Below are positions 9,175-18,152 of a DNA stretch of 64,000 nt, one piece after another. The position numbers and the translations under genes were made by a program. Source of the stretch: Haloarcula amylolytica JCM 13557 (GTDB lineage: Archaea > Halobacteriota > Halobacteria > Halobacteriales > Haloarculaceae); assembly GCF_000336615.1 (NCBI RefSeq), contig NZ_AOLW01000010.1:158496-222495 (forward strand), given 5' to 3'. Every line of letters starts with the position of its first letter. Position 1 is the first letter of the stretch. The notes below the pieces were generated by a model. That model did not search any database and had not been told where the DNA came from. It was given only the letters and a program-made list of their open reading frames with translations.

Positions 9175-12100
9175 TCATACCGACTGCTCGACTGTCGTGT
9201 CTGGTAGTCGCTCGGCGACAACCTCGATAGGATGCGGTGGAATCTCGTCGACGCCGTCCCGGTCGCCCAGTTGGGAGCGACAGGACCCGCCGGGCGCGAC
9301 GACGCGGTCGCCGTCGCTTTCCTCGACCTTGTCGAACAGCAGTCGCCCGATAGTCTTCGAGAGGTCGTAGTGCTCGTCGTGGTAGCCGAAACTTCCGGCC
9401 ATGCCACAGCACGTCGAGTCCAGCGGGTCGACCTCGTAGCCGACGCGGCGCATGACGCCGACGGCGTGGTGGTCCTTGTTGGTCCCCTTCTGGTTGCAGT
9501 GGCCGTGATAGCTGACCGCGCCAGCGGCCCCGAGCGAGCGGTCCTCGACCGGCAGCGCGTCGTCAATACGGAAGGTATCGAGATATTCCAGCACGCCATA
9601 GGCGCTGTCTGCCACCCGCGAAACCGCAGGGCCGTCGAGCAGGTCGCGGTACTCGTCTTGGAACATCACGGCGTCGGACGGCTCGACGAACACGACGTCC
9701 CAGCCCTCCGCGACGCGGTCGGCAAGTCGGGTGGTGTTCGTCTCGGCCCGCTCGCGGGCCTGGTCCAGCATCCCGGTGGAGTACGCCGCCCGCCCGGACG
9801 GCGCGGTGTTGTCCGGAATGGCGACGTGGACGCCCGCGGCTTCGAGGGTTTCGACGGCGGCCTTACCGGCGGCCGGGTACGAGTAGTTCGTGTACGTGTC
9901 GGGGAACAGCAGGACTCTGCGGTCGGCCTCGGCTCGCGAGACGGTCGAGCCGCCGCGGTCGTCGAACCAGTCCTGCAGCGTCTCCCGGCGGAAGGTCGGG
10001 AGCTCGCGCTCCGGCGCAATGCCGAACAGTTTCTGCATGACGACCCGCGCGCCCGGGATGTTCGTCGCCCAGTTCGAGACCGGGGCCAGCGCCGACCCGA
10101 CCTTCGAGGCCGTGTCGATGTTGGCGAATAGGCGCTCCCGGAGGCTAGTCCCCTCCGCTTCGTGGTGTTGGTGTTTCAGCTCGGTCTTGAGTTTCGCCAT
10201 GTCGACGCCGGTCGGACAGTCGCTCTTGCAGCCCTTGCAGCCGACACAGAGGTCGAGCACTTCCTCCTGGAAGCGCTCGGAGTGGATCTCGTCTTCGTCC
10301 AGGTCGCCGCTGATGGCCGACCGGAGGAGGTTCGCTCGGCCGCGCGTCGTCTGCACCTCCTCTTCAGAGGCCCGGTACGTGGGGCACATCACGTCACCGT
10401 CGGTCTGTCGGCAGGTCCCACAGCCGTTACACAGTTCGACCAGCTCGGAGAAGCCGCCCTCGTCCTCGAAGTCGAGCGCCGTCTGTGGCTCCAGGGACTG
10501 GTAGTCCGGGCCGTACCGGAGGTTCTCGCGCATATCCGCGCCGACGCCCCGGTCGGCATCGGGGCCGATGTCCTCCGGCCCCTCTCGGTAGACGACGTTG
10601 CCGGGGTGCATCCACCACTGCGGGTCGAAGGCCGTCTTGACCTGCTTGAACGCGTCCCAGAGCTCCTCGCCGTACATTTTGGGCGTGAACTCTGTCCGAG
10701 CCATCCCGTCGCCGTGCTCGCCGGAGAACGACCCGTTGTGTTCGAGCACGAGGTCGGTCACGTCGTCGGTGATGGAGTGCATATCCTCGATACCCGACAT
10801 CTCTTTCAGATTGAGGATGGGCCGGATGTGGAGCGTGCCGGACCCGGCGTGGGCGAAGTAGGCGGCCGACGTGTCGTGGTCGGCCAGTATCTCCTCGAAC
10901 TTCTCGACGTACTCGGCGAGTTCGGCCGGCGGGACCGTCGCGTCCTCGATGAACGGGTACGGCTTGGGGTCGCCGTCCAGCGACATCAGGAGCGGAATCG
11001 CCGCCTTCCGGAGTTTCCAGAGGTCGGCCTGGTCCGCGTCGGTGTAGGCTTCGACTACGTCGAAGGCCGTCCCGTTGTCCAGGAACCGCTCGTTGGTCCG
11101 GGCGATGGCCGCCTCGAAGTCGTCGTGGAGCTCCGAGTCGTATTCGAGCATCAGTGCAGCCGCTGCGCGGTCGGGAATCGGATCGACGTACTCGGCGTAG
11201 CCGTCTGACTCGGCCGCGAGCCGGAACACCTCGTCGTCCATCAACTCCACGGCGCTGACGTCGTAGTCAAGCGCGACCGGGACGGCCCGCATCGCGTCCG
11301 CGAGCGTATCGAAGCAGTACAGCGCCAGGGCAGTCTCCTCGGGAACTGTCACCAGCGAGAGTTCGGCTTCGACGATGACACCCAGTGTTCCCTCGCTCCC
11401 GACGAACAACTTCGCGAGGTTCAGCACCTGCTCGCCGTCGTCGTTCTCGTAGATGACGCGGTCGAGGTTGTAGCCTGAGACCCGACGCTTGAGGTCGGGA
11501 TAACGGGCCTCGATTTCGTCGGCGTTCTCCTCGACGATTTCGCGGACTGTTCGATAGATTTCGGCCTCGCGGTCGTCCTTGCTCACGATGTCGTCCCACT
11601 CCGGCGAGTCGATGACGACCTCGCGGGCGTGGATGAGCGAGCCGTCCGAGAGGACGGCTTTCACCGCGTCCGTGTAGGCGTCGGTGATACCGTACCTGAC
11701 GGAGTGTGCGCCGGTGGAGTTGTTCCCGATGCCGCCGCCGACCGAGGCGCGGTTCGACGACGCCGGGTCCGGGGCGAACTTCAGGCCGTACTCGGCCAGC
11801 GTATCGTCCAGGTCGTCCTGCACCACGCCGGGCTGGATGTGCGCCGTCCGCTCGTCCGGCCGGATGTCGAGAATCCCGTCCATGTGCCGGGACATGTCCA
11901 GGACGACACAGCCCGGTCCGACGGCCTGTCCCGCGAGCGACGACCCGGTCCCACGGGGCATGATCGGAACGCCGTGGTCCGTCGCCACTTCGACGGCCGC
12001 CCGCACGTCGTCGATGTCAGTCGGGTACACGACCCCTGCCGGTTCGGCGCGGTAGATGCTTCCGTCTGTCGCGTACAGAACACGGGCGTATTCGTCGAAC

Positions 12101-12222
12101 TCCACCCCACCCGAGACCCGCGAGCGAAGCTCGGCCGCCAGGTCCCGATACGCGTCGACATCCGGTCGATTCAGGTCCAGTTCCTGTGCCGACCAGGTGT
12201 CCTCGACGTTTTCGATCGCCAT
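9175..12222 (-). CDS. FAD-linked 2-hydroxyacid dehydrogenase fused to Fe-S/CCG domains (GlcD-GlpC type)
   Basis: 1015 residues. Residues about 60-240 form the FAD-binding PCMH domain (PTDIDDVRAAVEVATDHGVP, PRGTGSSLAGQAVGPGCVV), and about 250-560 the FAD-oxidase C-terminal domain. A two-cluster ferredoxin domain follows (CNGCGTC and CVGCKGCKSDCPTG, near 610-710). Two CCG-type regions at the end include STCCGMAGSFGYH. This fuses a GlcD-like catalytic part to a GlcF/GlpC-like electron-transfer part. Such enzymes oxidise D-lactate, glycolate or D-2-hydroxyglutarate and pass electrons to the respiratory chain. The nearby malate synthase makes glycolate an attractive substrate. That assignment is inference. 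Confidence 0.88.
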   Translation of the reverse strand: MAIENVEDTWSAQELDLNRPDVDAYRDLAAELRSRVSGGVEFDEYARVLYATDGSIYRAEPAGVVYPTDIDDVRAAVEVATDHGVPIMPRGTGSSLAGQAVGPGCVVLDMSRHMDGILDIRPDERTAHIQPGVVQDDLDDTLAEYGLKFAPDPASSNRASVGGGIGNNSTGAHSVRYGITDAYTDAVKAVLSDGSLIHAREVVIDSPEWDDIVSKDDREAEIYRTVREIVEENADEIEARYPDLKRRVSGYNLDRVIYENDDGEQVLNLAKLFVGSEGTLGVIVEAELSLVTVPEETALALYCFDTLADAMRAVPVALDYDVSAVELMDDEVFRLAAESDGYAEYVDPIPDRAAAALMLEYDSELHDDFEAAIARTNERFLDNGTAFDVVEAYTDADQADLWKLRKAAIPLLMSLDGDPKPYPFIEDATVPPAELAEYVEKFEEILADHDTSAAYFAHAGSGTLHIRPILNLKEMSGIEDMHSITDDVTDLVLEHNGSFSGEHGDGMARTEFTPKMYGEELWDAFKQVKTAFDPQWWMHPGNVVYREGPEDIGPDADRGVGADMRENLRYGPDYQSLEPQTALDFEDEGGFSELVELCNGCGTCRQTDGDVMCPTYRASEEEVQTTRGRANLLRSAISGDLDEDEIHSERFQEEVLDLCVGCKGCKSDCPTGVDMAKLKTELKHQHHEAEGTSLRERLFANIDTASKVGSALAPVSNWATNIPGARVVMQKLFGIAPERELPTFRRETLQDWFDDRGGSTVSRAEADRRVLLFPDTYTNYSYPAAGKAAVETLEAAGVHVAIPDNTAPSGRAAYSTGMLDQARERAETNTTRLADRVAEGWDVVFVEPSDAVMFQDEYRDLLDGPAVSRVADSAYGVLEYLDTFRIDDALPVEDRSLGAAGAVSYHGHCNQKGTNKDHHAVGVMRRVGYEVDPLDSTCCGMAGSFGYHDEHYDLSKTIGRLLFDKVEESDGDRVVAPGGSCRSQLGDRDGVDEIPPHPIEVVAERLPDTTVEQSV

Positions 12223-12324
12223 ACACGTATTCAGGAGTAATAATCATTAAAATCTGTGGCATGCGGTCACAATTCACTTTGGGTAGCCCACCAGCTATTT
12301 ACCCCGGGGCGTCGGAAGCGTTGT

Positions 12325-12705
12325 ATGGGCAATGCAAGCGTACTCCACATGTGCCTGAACGTGGCCGACGCCGACGAATCGATCGCGTTCTACGCACAGT
12401 TCGGCTTCGAGGAGTCCTGGCAGTTCACCACGCCGGATGGCCAGACGACCAACTACTACGTGGCCGACGACAACGGCGTCGAACTGCAACTCTCGGAGAC
12501 AGCGGGGGAGACGAGCTTCGAGATGGGCAGCGGCTGGGACCACCTCGCGCTCGGCGTGGACGACGTCGACGCGACGGTCGACCGCATTGACCACCACGGC
12601 GTCATCAAAGAGCCCGGTCCACAGCCGGAGGCCGGCGCGTACACGGCCTTCGTCGCGGACCCCGACGGCCATCATGTCGAGCTCATCGAACCGCTCGAAG
12701 ACTGA
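12325..12705 (+). CDS. VOC/glyoxalase-fold protein
   Basis: 126 residues from the ATG at 12325. The frame extends upstream, but similarity begins at ASVLHMCLNVADADESIAFY. Two beta-alpha-beta-beta-beta modules are visible: HMCLNVADADESIAFYAQFGF, then HLALGVDDVDATVDRI, with FVADPDGHHVELIEPL at the end. Metal-ligand positions typical of lactoylglutathione lyases are occupied by His, His and Glu. Haloarchaea do not use glutathione, so a true GloA role is unlikely. Another metal-dependent isomerase, dioxygenase or resistance function is possible. It lies convergent to malate synthase. Confidence 0.75.
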   Translation: MGNASVLHMCLNVADADESIAFYAQFGFEESWQFTTPDGQTTNYYVADDNGVELQLSETAGETSFEMGSGWDHLALGVDDVDATVDRIDHHGVIKEPGPQPEAGAYTAFVADPDGHHVELIEPLED

Positions 12706-12750
12706 ACCGAACCCACGGCGTTTCGAATGACGAAATGCTGGCGATGGCCG

Positions 12751-14058
12751 CTAGTTCCCGACGGCCGTAGCGCGTTCGACGATGTCAGCGCCGTACATCT
12801 CCGCCAGTTCCTCGTGCTGATCCGGCCGGTGCTCGTACACGTCCTGGAACAGCGTGATGGGCGTCTGGGCGGCCTGGTAGGTGGCCTCGTCCCACATCCG
12901 GTCCTTGCTGATGTCGACTTCGACGCCGTCGATGACCAGCGTCGCGGCCTGGGTCATGGCGATGGCGCCCTTGCCGGCCTCCTTCGCGGCCTCGAACTCC
13001 TCCATGGAGTCGACGATGTCGTTCATGCTGGGGATGTATGCGGTGCGGTCGAGCAGTTCCTCGGTGAGTTCGTCCTTGTCCAGTTCCAGTCGGTCACCAC
13101 CTGCTTGCAGGACGTAGCTGCCGTCGCTGACCTCCTCAAGCGAGAGGTCGTCGCCGTCGTACACCTGCTTGCCGTCCTGTTCTTCGAGTTCGACCTCTCG
13201 GCCGCCAGCTTCGAGGAGCCAGCTCCCAGTCTTCGGCGGGAGCGGGGCCGTGTTCGCTTCCACGACCTGGCCTGGCGTCAGCGACCAGATGCCGGTCATC
13301 CCCTTCGCGCGGTTCTCCTTCATCCGCTCGCGGTACCCCTCGACGTCGCGGATGTCGTCGTATGGGCCGTCGACGGCGATGAGGCCCGCGGCGCTGGCAC
13401 CCCGGGAGGTGTTGTGGCGCAGTTCGGGCCACGGCGGGAGTTCGCCGGTGGGCGTCATCGCGCGCATGTCTTTCGTGTAGTCGACCTCGCCGTCGACGAG
13501 CAGGAACATGCGTTCGAGGTTGTTCGAGGGCTTGCCCATCTCCTCGCGCAGGTCACCCATCGCCAGTTCGGCCTCGCCGCTCTCGACGATGACCGACATG
13601 GAGAGGCTACCCTCTTCGAGCCCGTGCTCGTGCTCGATGATGGTGAAGAACTCGTCGGCCTTCTTCCAGTCGTCGATGTCGCCGACCTCCGGAATGACGA
13701 AGCCGTCGATGTGTTCGACCGCGCCGTTGTCGGGGTCGGCGATCTCCAGCATCTGCTGGAACCCCTGATAGCGGGTCGCCGGAGACTCGCGGTGCCAGAC
13801 GACGCGCGGGTGGATCTCGCCGGGGAACTCCGCGCCCTGTTCGGCGACGACCTCGATGATGTTCTGGACGCCCTCATCGCGCATGTTCGGTGCCGTCGCG
13901 TCCTCGTTGTCCGGGACCCAGACGTCCGGGGCCTGCAGGCCGCGGAGCTGGCCCGCGCTCCGGAGCATCTTCGCGGAATCGTCCTCCCCGTCGACCGCTG
14001 TCGGAGAGGTAAAGAACGTTCTGACGAACTCGCGTTCGTAGTGTCGCGTCACACTCAT
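12751..14058 (-). CDS. aceB: Malate synthase, haloarchaeal type
   Basis: 435 residues from the ATG at 14058. A longer open frame exists upstream, but the family starts at about SVTRHYEREFVRTFFTSPTA. The sequence closely matches the compact haloarchaeal malate synthase class: VWVPDNEDATAPNMRDEGV, PGEIHPRVVWH, and SLSMSVIVESGEAELAM. The enzyme condenses glyoxylate and acetyl-CoA to malate in the cytoplasm. A TTTAAG box near 14089-14094 on the minus strand gives a short-leader transcript. No isocitrate lyase is in the window, so glyoxylate may come from the adjacent 2-hydroxyacid dehydrogenase. Confidence 0.93.
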   Translation of the reverse strand: MSVTRHYEREFVRTFFTSPTAVDGEDDSAKMLRSAGQLRGLQAPDVWVPDNEDATAPNMRDEGVQNIIEVVAEQGAEFPGEIHPRVVWHRESPATRYQGFQQMLEIADPDNGAVEHIDGFVIPEVGDIDDWKKADEFFTIIEHEHGLEEGSLSMSVIVESGEAELAMGDLREEMGKPSNNLERMFLLVDGEVDYTKDMRAMTPTGELPPWPELRHNTSRGASAAGLIAVDGPYDDIRDVEGYRERMKENRAKGMTGIWSLTPGQVVEANTAPLPPKTGSWLLEAGGREVELEEQDGKQVYDGDDLSLEEVSDGSYVLQAGGDRLELDKDELTEELLDRTAYIPSMNDIVDSMEEFEAAKEAGKGAIAMTQAATLVIDGVEVDISKDRMWDEATYQAAQTPITLFQDVYEHRPDQHEELAEMYGADIVERATAVGN

Positions 14059-14440
14059 AACTCGTCTCAAAGAGAGCCGACGGAACCGCTTAAATCTACC
14101 GTCCGCCATCGAACGAAACACCAGCGAGAGCCGCTGTCTCACTCGCTCCCACGCCGTTCGGAAATGAGAAATATTCACACTTCCTTACCATTAGTGCCTG
14201 TTCGCTCGGACGACACAGCGGTCGACGGTGCGCACTGTTCTGTCGGGATCTCGCGACCCTTCGGTCGCCACGCCGCGGCGGTACCGGCGACACCGGTTGC
14301 TGGATTCTTGCCGCTGGCTCCGGTTCTCCGTTTCGTATTTTCGAACGCCGTCGTCGGTTCATGGGCCGTGAGACGCTGGTCCGGTGTCACGTACACTCCC
14401 GGTAGCTATCGCAGCGACGCTGATACAGTCGATACGGCAA

Positions 14441-14447
14441 TTTTATT
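14441..14447 (+). promoter_or_regulatory. TATA box of the second IclR gene
   Basis: TTTTATT sits about 28 bp before the ATG at 14473, predicting a leaderless or near-leaderless transcript. The following dyad then covers the transcription start. Confidence 0.55.
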
Positions 14448-14452
14448 CGAGC

Positions 14453-14470
14453 GGCACCAGAACTGGTGCC
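14453..14470. promoter_or_regulatory. Perfect 8-bp dyad overlapping the IclR start, candidate autoregulatory operator
   Basis: GGCACCAGAACTGGTGCC has two perfect 8-base arms around AA. It ends two bases before the ATG and begins just after the TATA box. A bound dimer here would block initiation, the expected geometry for autorepression. Function is inferred from position. Confidence 0.6.
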
Positions 14471-14472
14471 TA

Positions 14473-15237
14473 ATGACACGGGCGAAAACGGACTCGGTCC
14501 GGGCGACGCAGACCTCGCTGGCGGTACTCTCGGGTATCAAGGCACTCGGCGGGAGCGCCACGCTGGTCGAACTCGCCGACTCACTGGAGCCGGCCAAGAG
14601 CACGATATACAAGCACCTAGTGACGCTTGAAGACGAGGGGCTGGTGGTGGAACGGGACGGCGAGTACCGCATCGGGCTCCGGTGGCTGGAGTTTGGCGGC
14701 ATGGCACAGCGCTACGACGGCATCTACGAGGTGGCCAAGCCTGAAGTTCGACGGATGGCCGTCGAGACCGGCGAACTGGCGAACCTGATGATCGAGGAGC
14801 AGGGCTACGGCATCTACATCCACACCACCAGCGGCGACCAGGCGGTCGCGCTCGATACGCGCCTCGGGAAGCGCATCCACCTCCACAAGACCGCTATCGG
14901 CAAAGCCCTCCTGTCGAGTTTCGACGACGACCGGGTCGCGGAAATCATCGAGACCCGGGGACTGCCGGCCGAGACGGAAAACACCATCACGGACCGCGAG
15001 ACGCTGTTCACGGAGCTGGAGACGATCCGAGAGCGGGGGGTCGCCGACGACACCGAGGAACGGGTCGACGGAACCGGTTGCGTCGGGGTCCCTATCGACA
15101 CCGGCGACCGCCGCGAGGCCGCCATCAGCATCACCGCGCCCATCAACCGGTTGCAGTCGCCGGGCCGCAAAGCACAACTCATCGACACGGTGCAGCAGGC
15201 CGCTAACGTCATCGAGGTGAATCTGGCTCACGAATAA
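14473..15237 (+). CDS. IclR family transcriptional regulator
   Basis: 254 residues from the ATG at 14473. The frame is open far upstream, but that part is a shadow of malate synthase. The HTH is at residues about 22-50 (ATLVELADSLEPAKSTIYKH), and the effector domain runs to NVIEVNLAHE. Conserved effector-domain pieces are HTTSGDQAVALDTRLGKRIH, HKTAIGKALLSSF and ENTITDRETLFTEL. It is divergent from malate synthase, which is its likeliest target together with the neighbouring dehydrogenase. A palindrome at its own promoter suggests autoregulation. Confidence 0.92.
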   Translation: MTRAKTDSVRATQTSLAVLSGIKALGGSATLVELADSLEPAKSTIYKHLVTLEDEGLVVERDGEYRIGLRWLEFGGMAQRYDGIYEVAKPEVRRMAVETGELANLMIEEQGYGIYIHTTSGDQAVALDTRLGKRIHLHKTAIGKALLSSFDDDRVAEIIETRGLPAETENTITDRETLFTELETIRERGVADDTEERVDGTGCVGVPIDTGDRREAAISITAPINRLQSPGRKAQLIDTVQQAANVIEVNLAHE

Positions 15238-15598
15238 TCGCTCTGTCTGTTGTCTCGACAGATACACCGAGTTCCGTCGCCGACGGTTGGCCGGTACTGG
15301 AAGAGTCTAATACCAGTACAGTTGTTATTCGACGGCCGAATACCCGCTGTCCGTGGTGGACGAGTCTGGCTACTGTAGAGAAATACTCCGCCCTCGATAC
15401 CCTCATTTAGCTACATAATCGGGCTACTTCAACTCTTTTTAAATATAGTATCTTCTATTTGGGTTCGAAACCTCAAAAACAACTCCGAGTATCGAAGTCG
15501 GTATTTATATAATTCTATTACAGAGCTAGCTTGGAGCGTATAGTTGTAGGTGGTTACTACGGTCATCGACCGGTGTCGTCCCCGCGAGGGGTGAACGC
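15238..15598. other. Intergenic stretch, AT-rich in its second half
   Basis: No convincing gene. The part from about 15420 to 15540 is AT-rich and contains TATA-like runs that lead into no clear gene. A small nested dyad at 15569-15606 (ACCGGT copies flanking CCCC-GCGA-GGGG) overlaps the stop of the minus-strand gene at 15599 and may act in its termination. No T-run follows, so this is weak. Confidence 0.35.
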
Positions 15599-15934
15599 TC
15601 ACCGGTAACACAGGCACACAGCGAGGATGCCGAAGTACGTTACGAGCCCCCAGCACGTCGCGGCGACGACGACCGGGCCCAGAAAGACGGCGAGTCCGCC
15701 GGCAACACCCAGGAGTGCGACTGCCGACGTCGTCCGGACGCCGCGGCGCTCCCACAGCGCCGCGACGGGCGTGTCGAGAACGAACAGCGCCTCGACACCC
15801 AGTGCGACGGCCACGCCGACGGCGATGGCGGACTCGGACCAGAGCGTCTCAACTGCGCCCGTCTGTCGGAGATACGCGACGAGTGCCAGTCCACAGAGCA
15901 GCGCAAACCCGGCGTCGCGTCGGTAGTCGGGCAC
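15599..15934 (-). CDS. Small hypothetical membrane protein
   Basis: 111 residues and very hydrophobic. Three to four membrane helices can be seen: residues about 8-23 (GFALLCGLALVAYL), 34-55 (SAIAVGVAVALGVEALFVL) and one long or two shorter segments at 70-108. A basic YRRDAG at the start and WERRGVRTT between helices suggest cytoplasmic loops. No family is recognised. It is divergent from the GH13 amylase gene, with about 95 bp between the two starts. Confidence 0.6.
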   Translation of the reverse strand: MPDYRRDAGFALLCGLALVAYLRQTGAVETLWSESAIAVGVAVALGVEALFVLDTPVAALWERRGVRTTSAVALLGVAGGLAVFLGPVVVAATCWGLVTYFGILAVCLCYR

Positions 15935-16031
15935 AGCGGGGGTACACGCCGTAGCCGGAAAGCGATGCTGCCGGCGGCGGCACGCTCGCGGCTACCCCAA
16001 GTACAAAGACACTGACAATCGCAGTGAACCT

Positions 16032-18026
16032 ATGCACCATCCTGGACCGCCGCGGTTCGTGGCGACGGGTGACGAGGTCGAACTCGCGCCCCGCGACCCG
16101 GACCCGTCGGCGACCTACACCTGGCGACTGACGCAGGCACCGGCGCAATCAACGGTATCGCTCGGAGACGGCCCGGTCGAACACCTCGTCCCCGACGCGC
16201 CGGGCAGATACGTCGTCCGACTCACCGCACCGGACGGCGAACACGACCTCACTGTCCGCGCGTTCCCGGGGGCCCTCGAATCGAGCGGGACACACACGTC
16301 CGGCCGCTCTGGCGGTCACAGCGGTGGCGTCTCCGGCGGGCAAAGCGGTTCCGGCCGCAGCGGGAGCGGCGAGTACACCGGGGCAGGGGACGGCGGCGAC
16401 GGCGGCAGTGGCGGCGGCCAGCCACGCCTGACGCTGCGGCCGGACATCGAGGGCGACGAAGCCGTCGTTCGGGCCGACTGCAGTCCCCATCCCGAGGGGA
16501 CCGAGACGGCCGCCGACCTCGCCGTCGAGTTCCTGCTGGACGACCGTGACGATATCGATGCCGACGCGGTGACCCGGGACGGGACGGCTCTCCGGATTCC
16601 GCTGGACGCGCTCCCGGAGCGCGCTCGCATCCACGCCGTCGCGGTCGGAGACCACGGTTACAGCGTGCCCGACGCCGTCGAGTTCACCCGCGACGGGGAC
16701 GGCGTCGAGACGGTGACGAGCGGCGCGGGGGTCGCCGCCAGACGGCCCTACGATGCGCCGGCCTGGGCCGAGGACTCGGTCATCTACGAGATTTACGTTC
16801 GCACGTTCGCCGGCGATAGCGACGAATCGCCCTTCGACGCGATTATCGACCGGCTGGACTACCTCGACTCGCTCGGCGTCGACGCCATCTGGCTCACGCC
16901 GGTGTTACAGAACGACCACGCGCCCCACGGCTACAACATCACCGACTTCTTCGAAATCGCGTCGGATCTGGGCACTCGCGCGGACTACGAGCGGTTCGTC
17001 GAAGCGGCCCACGACCGCGGGTTCAAGGTGCTGTTCGACCTGGTGTGCAACCACTCGGCGCGGACCCACCCCTACTTCGAGTCCGCCGTCGAAGGCCCGG
17101 ACAGCGAGTACCGCGACTGGTACGAGTGGCGAAGCGACACCGAGCCGGAGACGTACTTCGACTGGGAGCACATTGCGAACTTCGATTTCGACCACCTGCC
17201 GGTCCGCCGGCACCTGCTCGATGCGGTCGCCCAGTGGGCCGAACTGGTCGACGGGTTCCGGTGTGACATGGCCTGGGCCGTCCCGAACAGCTTCTGGCGC
17301 GAGATCCACGACTACTGCAAGGACCGCGACAGCGAGTTCCTGCTGCTGGACGAGACCATCCCGTACATCCCAGACTTTCAGGCCGGACTGTTCGATATGC
17401 ACTTCGACTCGACGACCTACGCCGCGCTCCGGCAGGTCGGCGACGGCGGCGATGCCGAGGCCGTCCTCGGTGCTATCGAGGGGCGGGCGGAGATCGGCTT
17501 CCCGGAGCACGCGTCGTTCATGCTGTACGCGGAGAACCACGACGAGACGCGCTACGTCGTCGACTACGGGCGGGACGCCGCCGAGGCCGCCGCGGGTGCG
17601 CTGTTCACGCTCCCGGGCGCGCCGCTGCTGTACGCCGGCCAGGAGTTCGGCCAGCGCGGCCGGCGCGACGACCTCGCGTGGGACCACGCCGACGAGGCGC
17701 TCCAGTCGTTCGTCAGTGACCTCTCCGCGGTCAGACACGACCAGCCGGCGCTGTCAGCCGACGCGGACCTCCTCCGAATCCCGTACGAGGTCCGGGACGG
17801 CCCGTCCGACCGCGTCGTCGCGTACGCACGGACAACTACGGAAGACGCGGCTGTCGTCGTGCTCAACTTCAGTAGTGAACCGTCGACGGTCGGGCTACCA
17901 GCCGGGACCGATGATACCGACCTCGTTTCTGGGGAGCATCGTGGGGCCGCTGATAGTGGGGGCGCGACCGTTACGGTCGACAGCGTGGGCGTGTTCCCGG
18001 CTGACGAGAGTGCTCTGAACCAGTAG
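16032..18026 (+). CDS. GH13 alpha-amylase / cyclomaltodextrinase-type glycosidase
   Basis: 664 residues. An N-terminal Ig-like domain (1-85) is joined by a Gly/Ser-rich linker (about 90-130) to a second beta domain (130-225). The GH13 barrel starts near 250 (VIYEIYVRTFAGD). Catalytic residues are Asp412 in GFRCDMAW (nucleophile), Glu441 in LLLDETIPY (acid/base) and Asp504 in AENHDET. A C-terminal beta domain ends the protein. There is no Sec or Tat signal, so it should act inside the cell on maltodextrins or glycogen. It is followed in the same direction by the GH15 protein, which continues glucan breakdown to glucose. Confidence 0.9.
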   Translation: MHHPGPPRFVATGDEVELAPRDPDPSATYTWRLTQAPAQSTVSLGDGPVEHLVPDAPGRYVVRLTAPDGEHDLTVRAFPGALESSGTHTSGRSGGHSGGVSGGQSGSGRSGSGEYTGAGDGGDGGSGGGQPRLTLRPDIEGDEAVVRADCSPHPEGTETAADLAVEFLLDDRDDIDADAVTRDGTALRIPLDALPERARIHAVAVGDHGYSVPDAVEFTRDGDGVETVTSGAGVAARRPYDAPAWAEDSVIYEIYVRTFAGDSDESPFDAIIDRLDYLDSLGVDAIWLTPVLQNDHAPHGYNITDFFEIASDLGTRADYERFVEAAHDRGFKVLFDLVCNHSARTHPYFESAVEGPDSEYRDWYEWRSDTEPETYFDWEHIANFDFDHLPVRRHLLDAVAQWAELVDGFRCDMAWAVPNSFWREIHDYCKDRDSEFLLLDETIPYIPDFQAGLFDMHFDSTTYAALRQVGDGGDAEAVLGAIEGRAEIGFPEHASFMLYAENHDETRYVVDYGRDAAEAAAGALFTLPGAPLLYAGQEFGQRGRRDDLAWDHADEALQSFVSDLSAVRHDQPALSADADLLRIPYEVRDGPSDRVVAYARTTTEDAAVVVLNFSSEPSTVGLPAGTDDTDLVSGEHRGAADSGGATVTVDSVGVFPADESALNQ

Positions 18027-18123
18027 ACCGCGCGGGCGGATCTGTTCGGCATCAGCGGCCCCGCTCTCCCGGGATATGCAGCCACTCCCTCGAAGTATCA
18101 CTAATTTGTCCGAACCACAGGAG

Positions 18124-18130
18124 TTTATAG
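18124..18130 (+). promoter_or_regulatory. TATA box of the GH15 gene
   Basis: TTTATAG is centred about 26 bp before the ATG at 18153. This favours that start over the in-frame TTG (18144) and ATG (18147). Confidence 0.55.
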
Positions 18131-18152
18131 AGATTGGTCTGCTTTGATGTGT

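Larger units (their letters stand above)
14059..14472. other. Divergent intergenic region between malate synthase and IclR genes
   Basis: About 410 bp without a credible gene. It contains the minus-strand TATA-like box near 14089-14094 for malate synthase and the plus-strand box at 14441-14447 for the regulator. A 6-bp hairpin lies at 14253-14268 (GCGACC/GGTCGC), of unknown meaning. Confidence 0.5.

Noticed and set aside
14253..14268. Hairpin GCGACC/GGTCGC as a terminator
   Set aside because: It lies mid-intergenic, not after a stop codon, and is not followed by a T-run. This kind of sequence is frequent in high-GC DNA.
12727..14472. Long plus-strand open frame leading into the IclR gene
   Set aside because: It is the shadow of malate synthase on the opposite strand, has arginine/valine-rich nonsense composition and no promoter. 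The IclR gene begins at 14473.
15209..15406. Minus-strand 65-residue open frame
   Set aside because: No promoter, no family, and it partly overlaps the end of the IclR gene.
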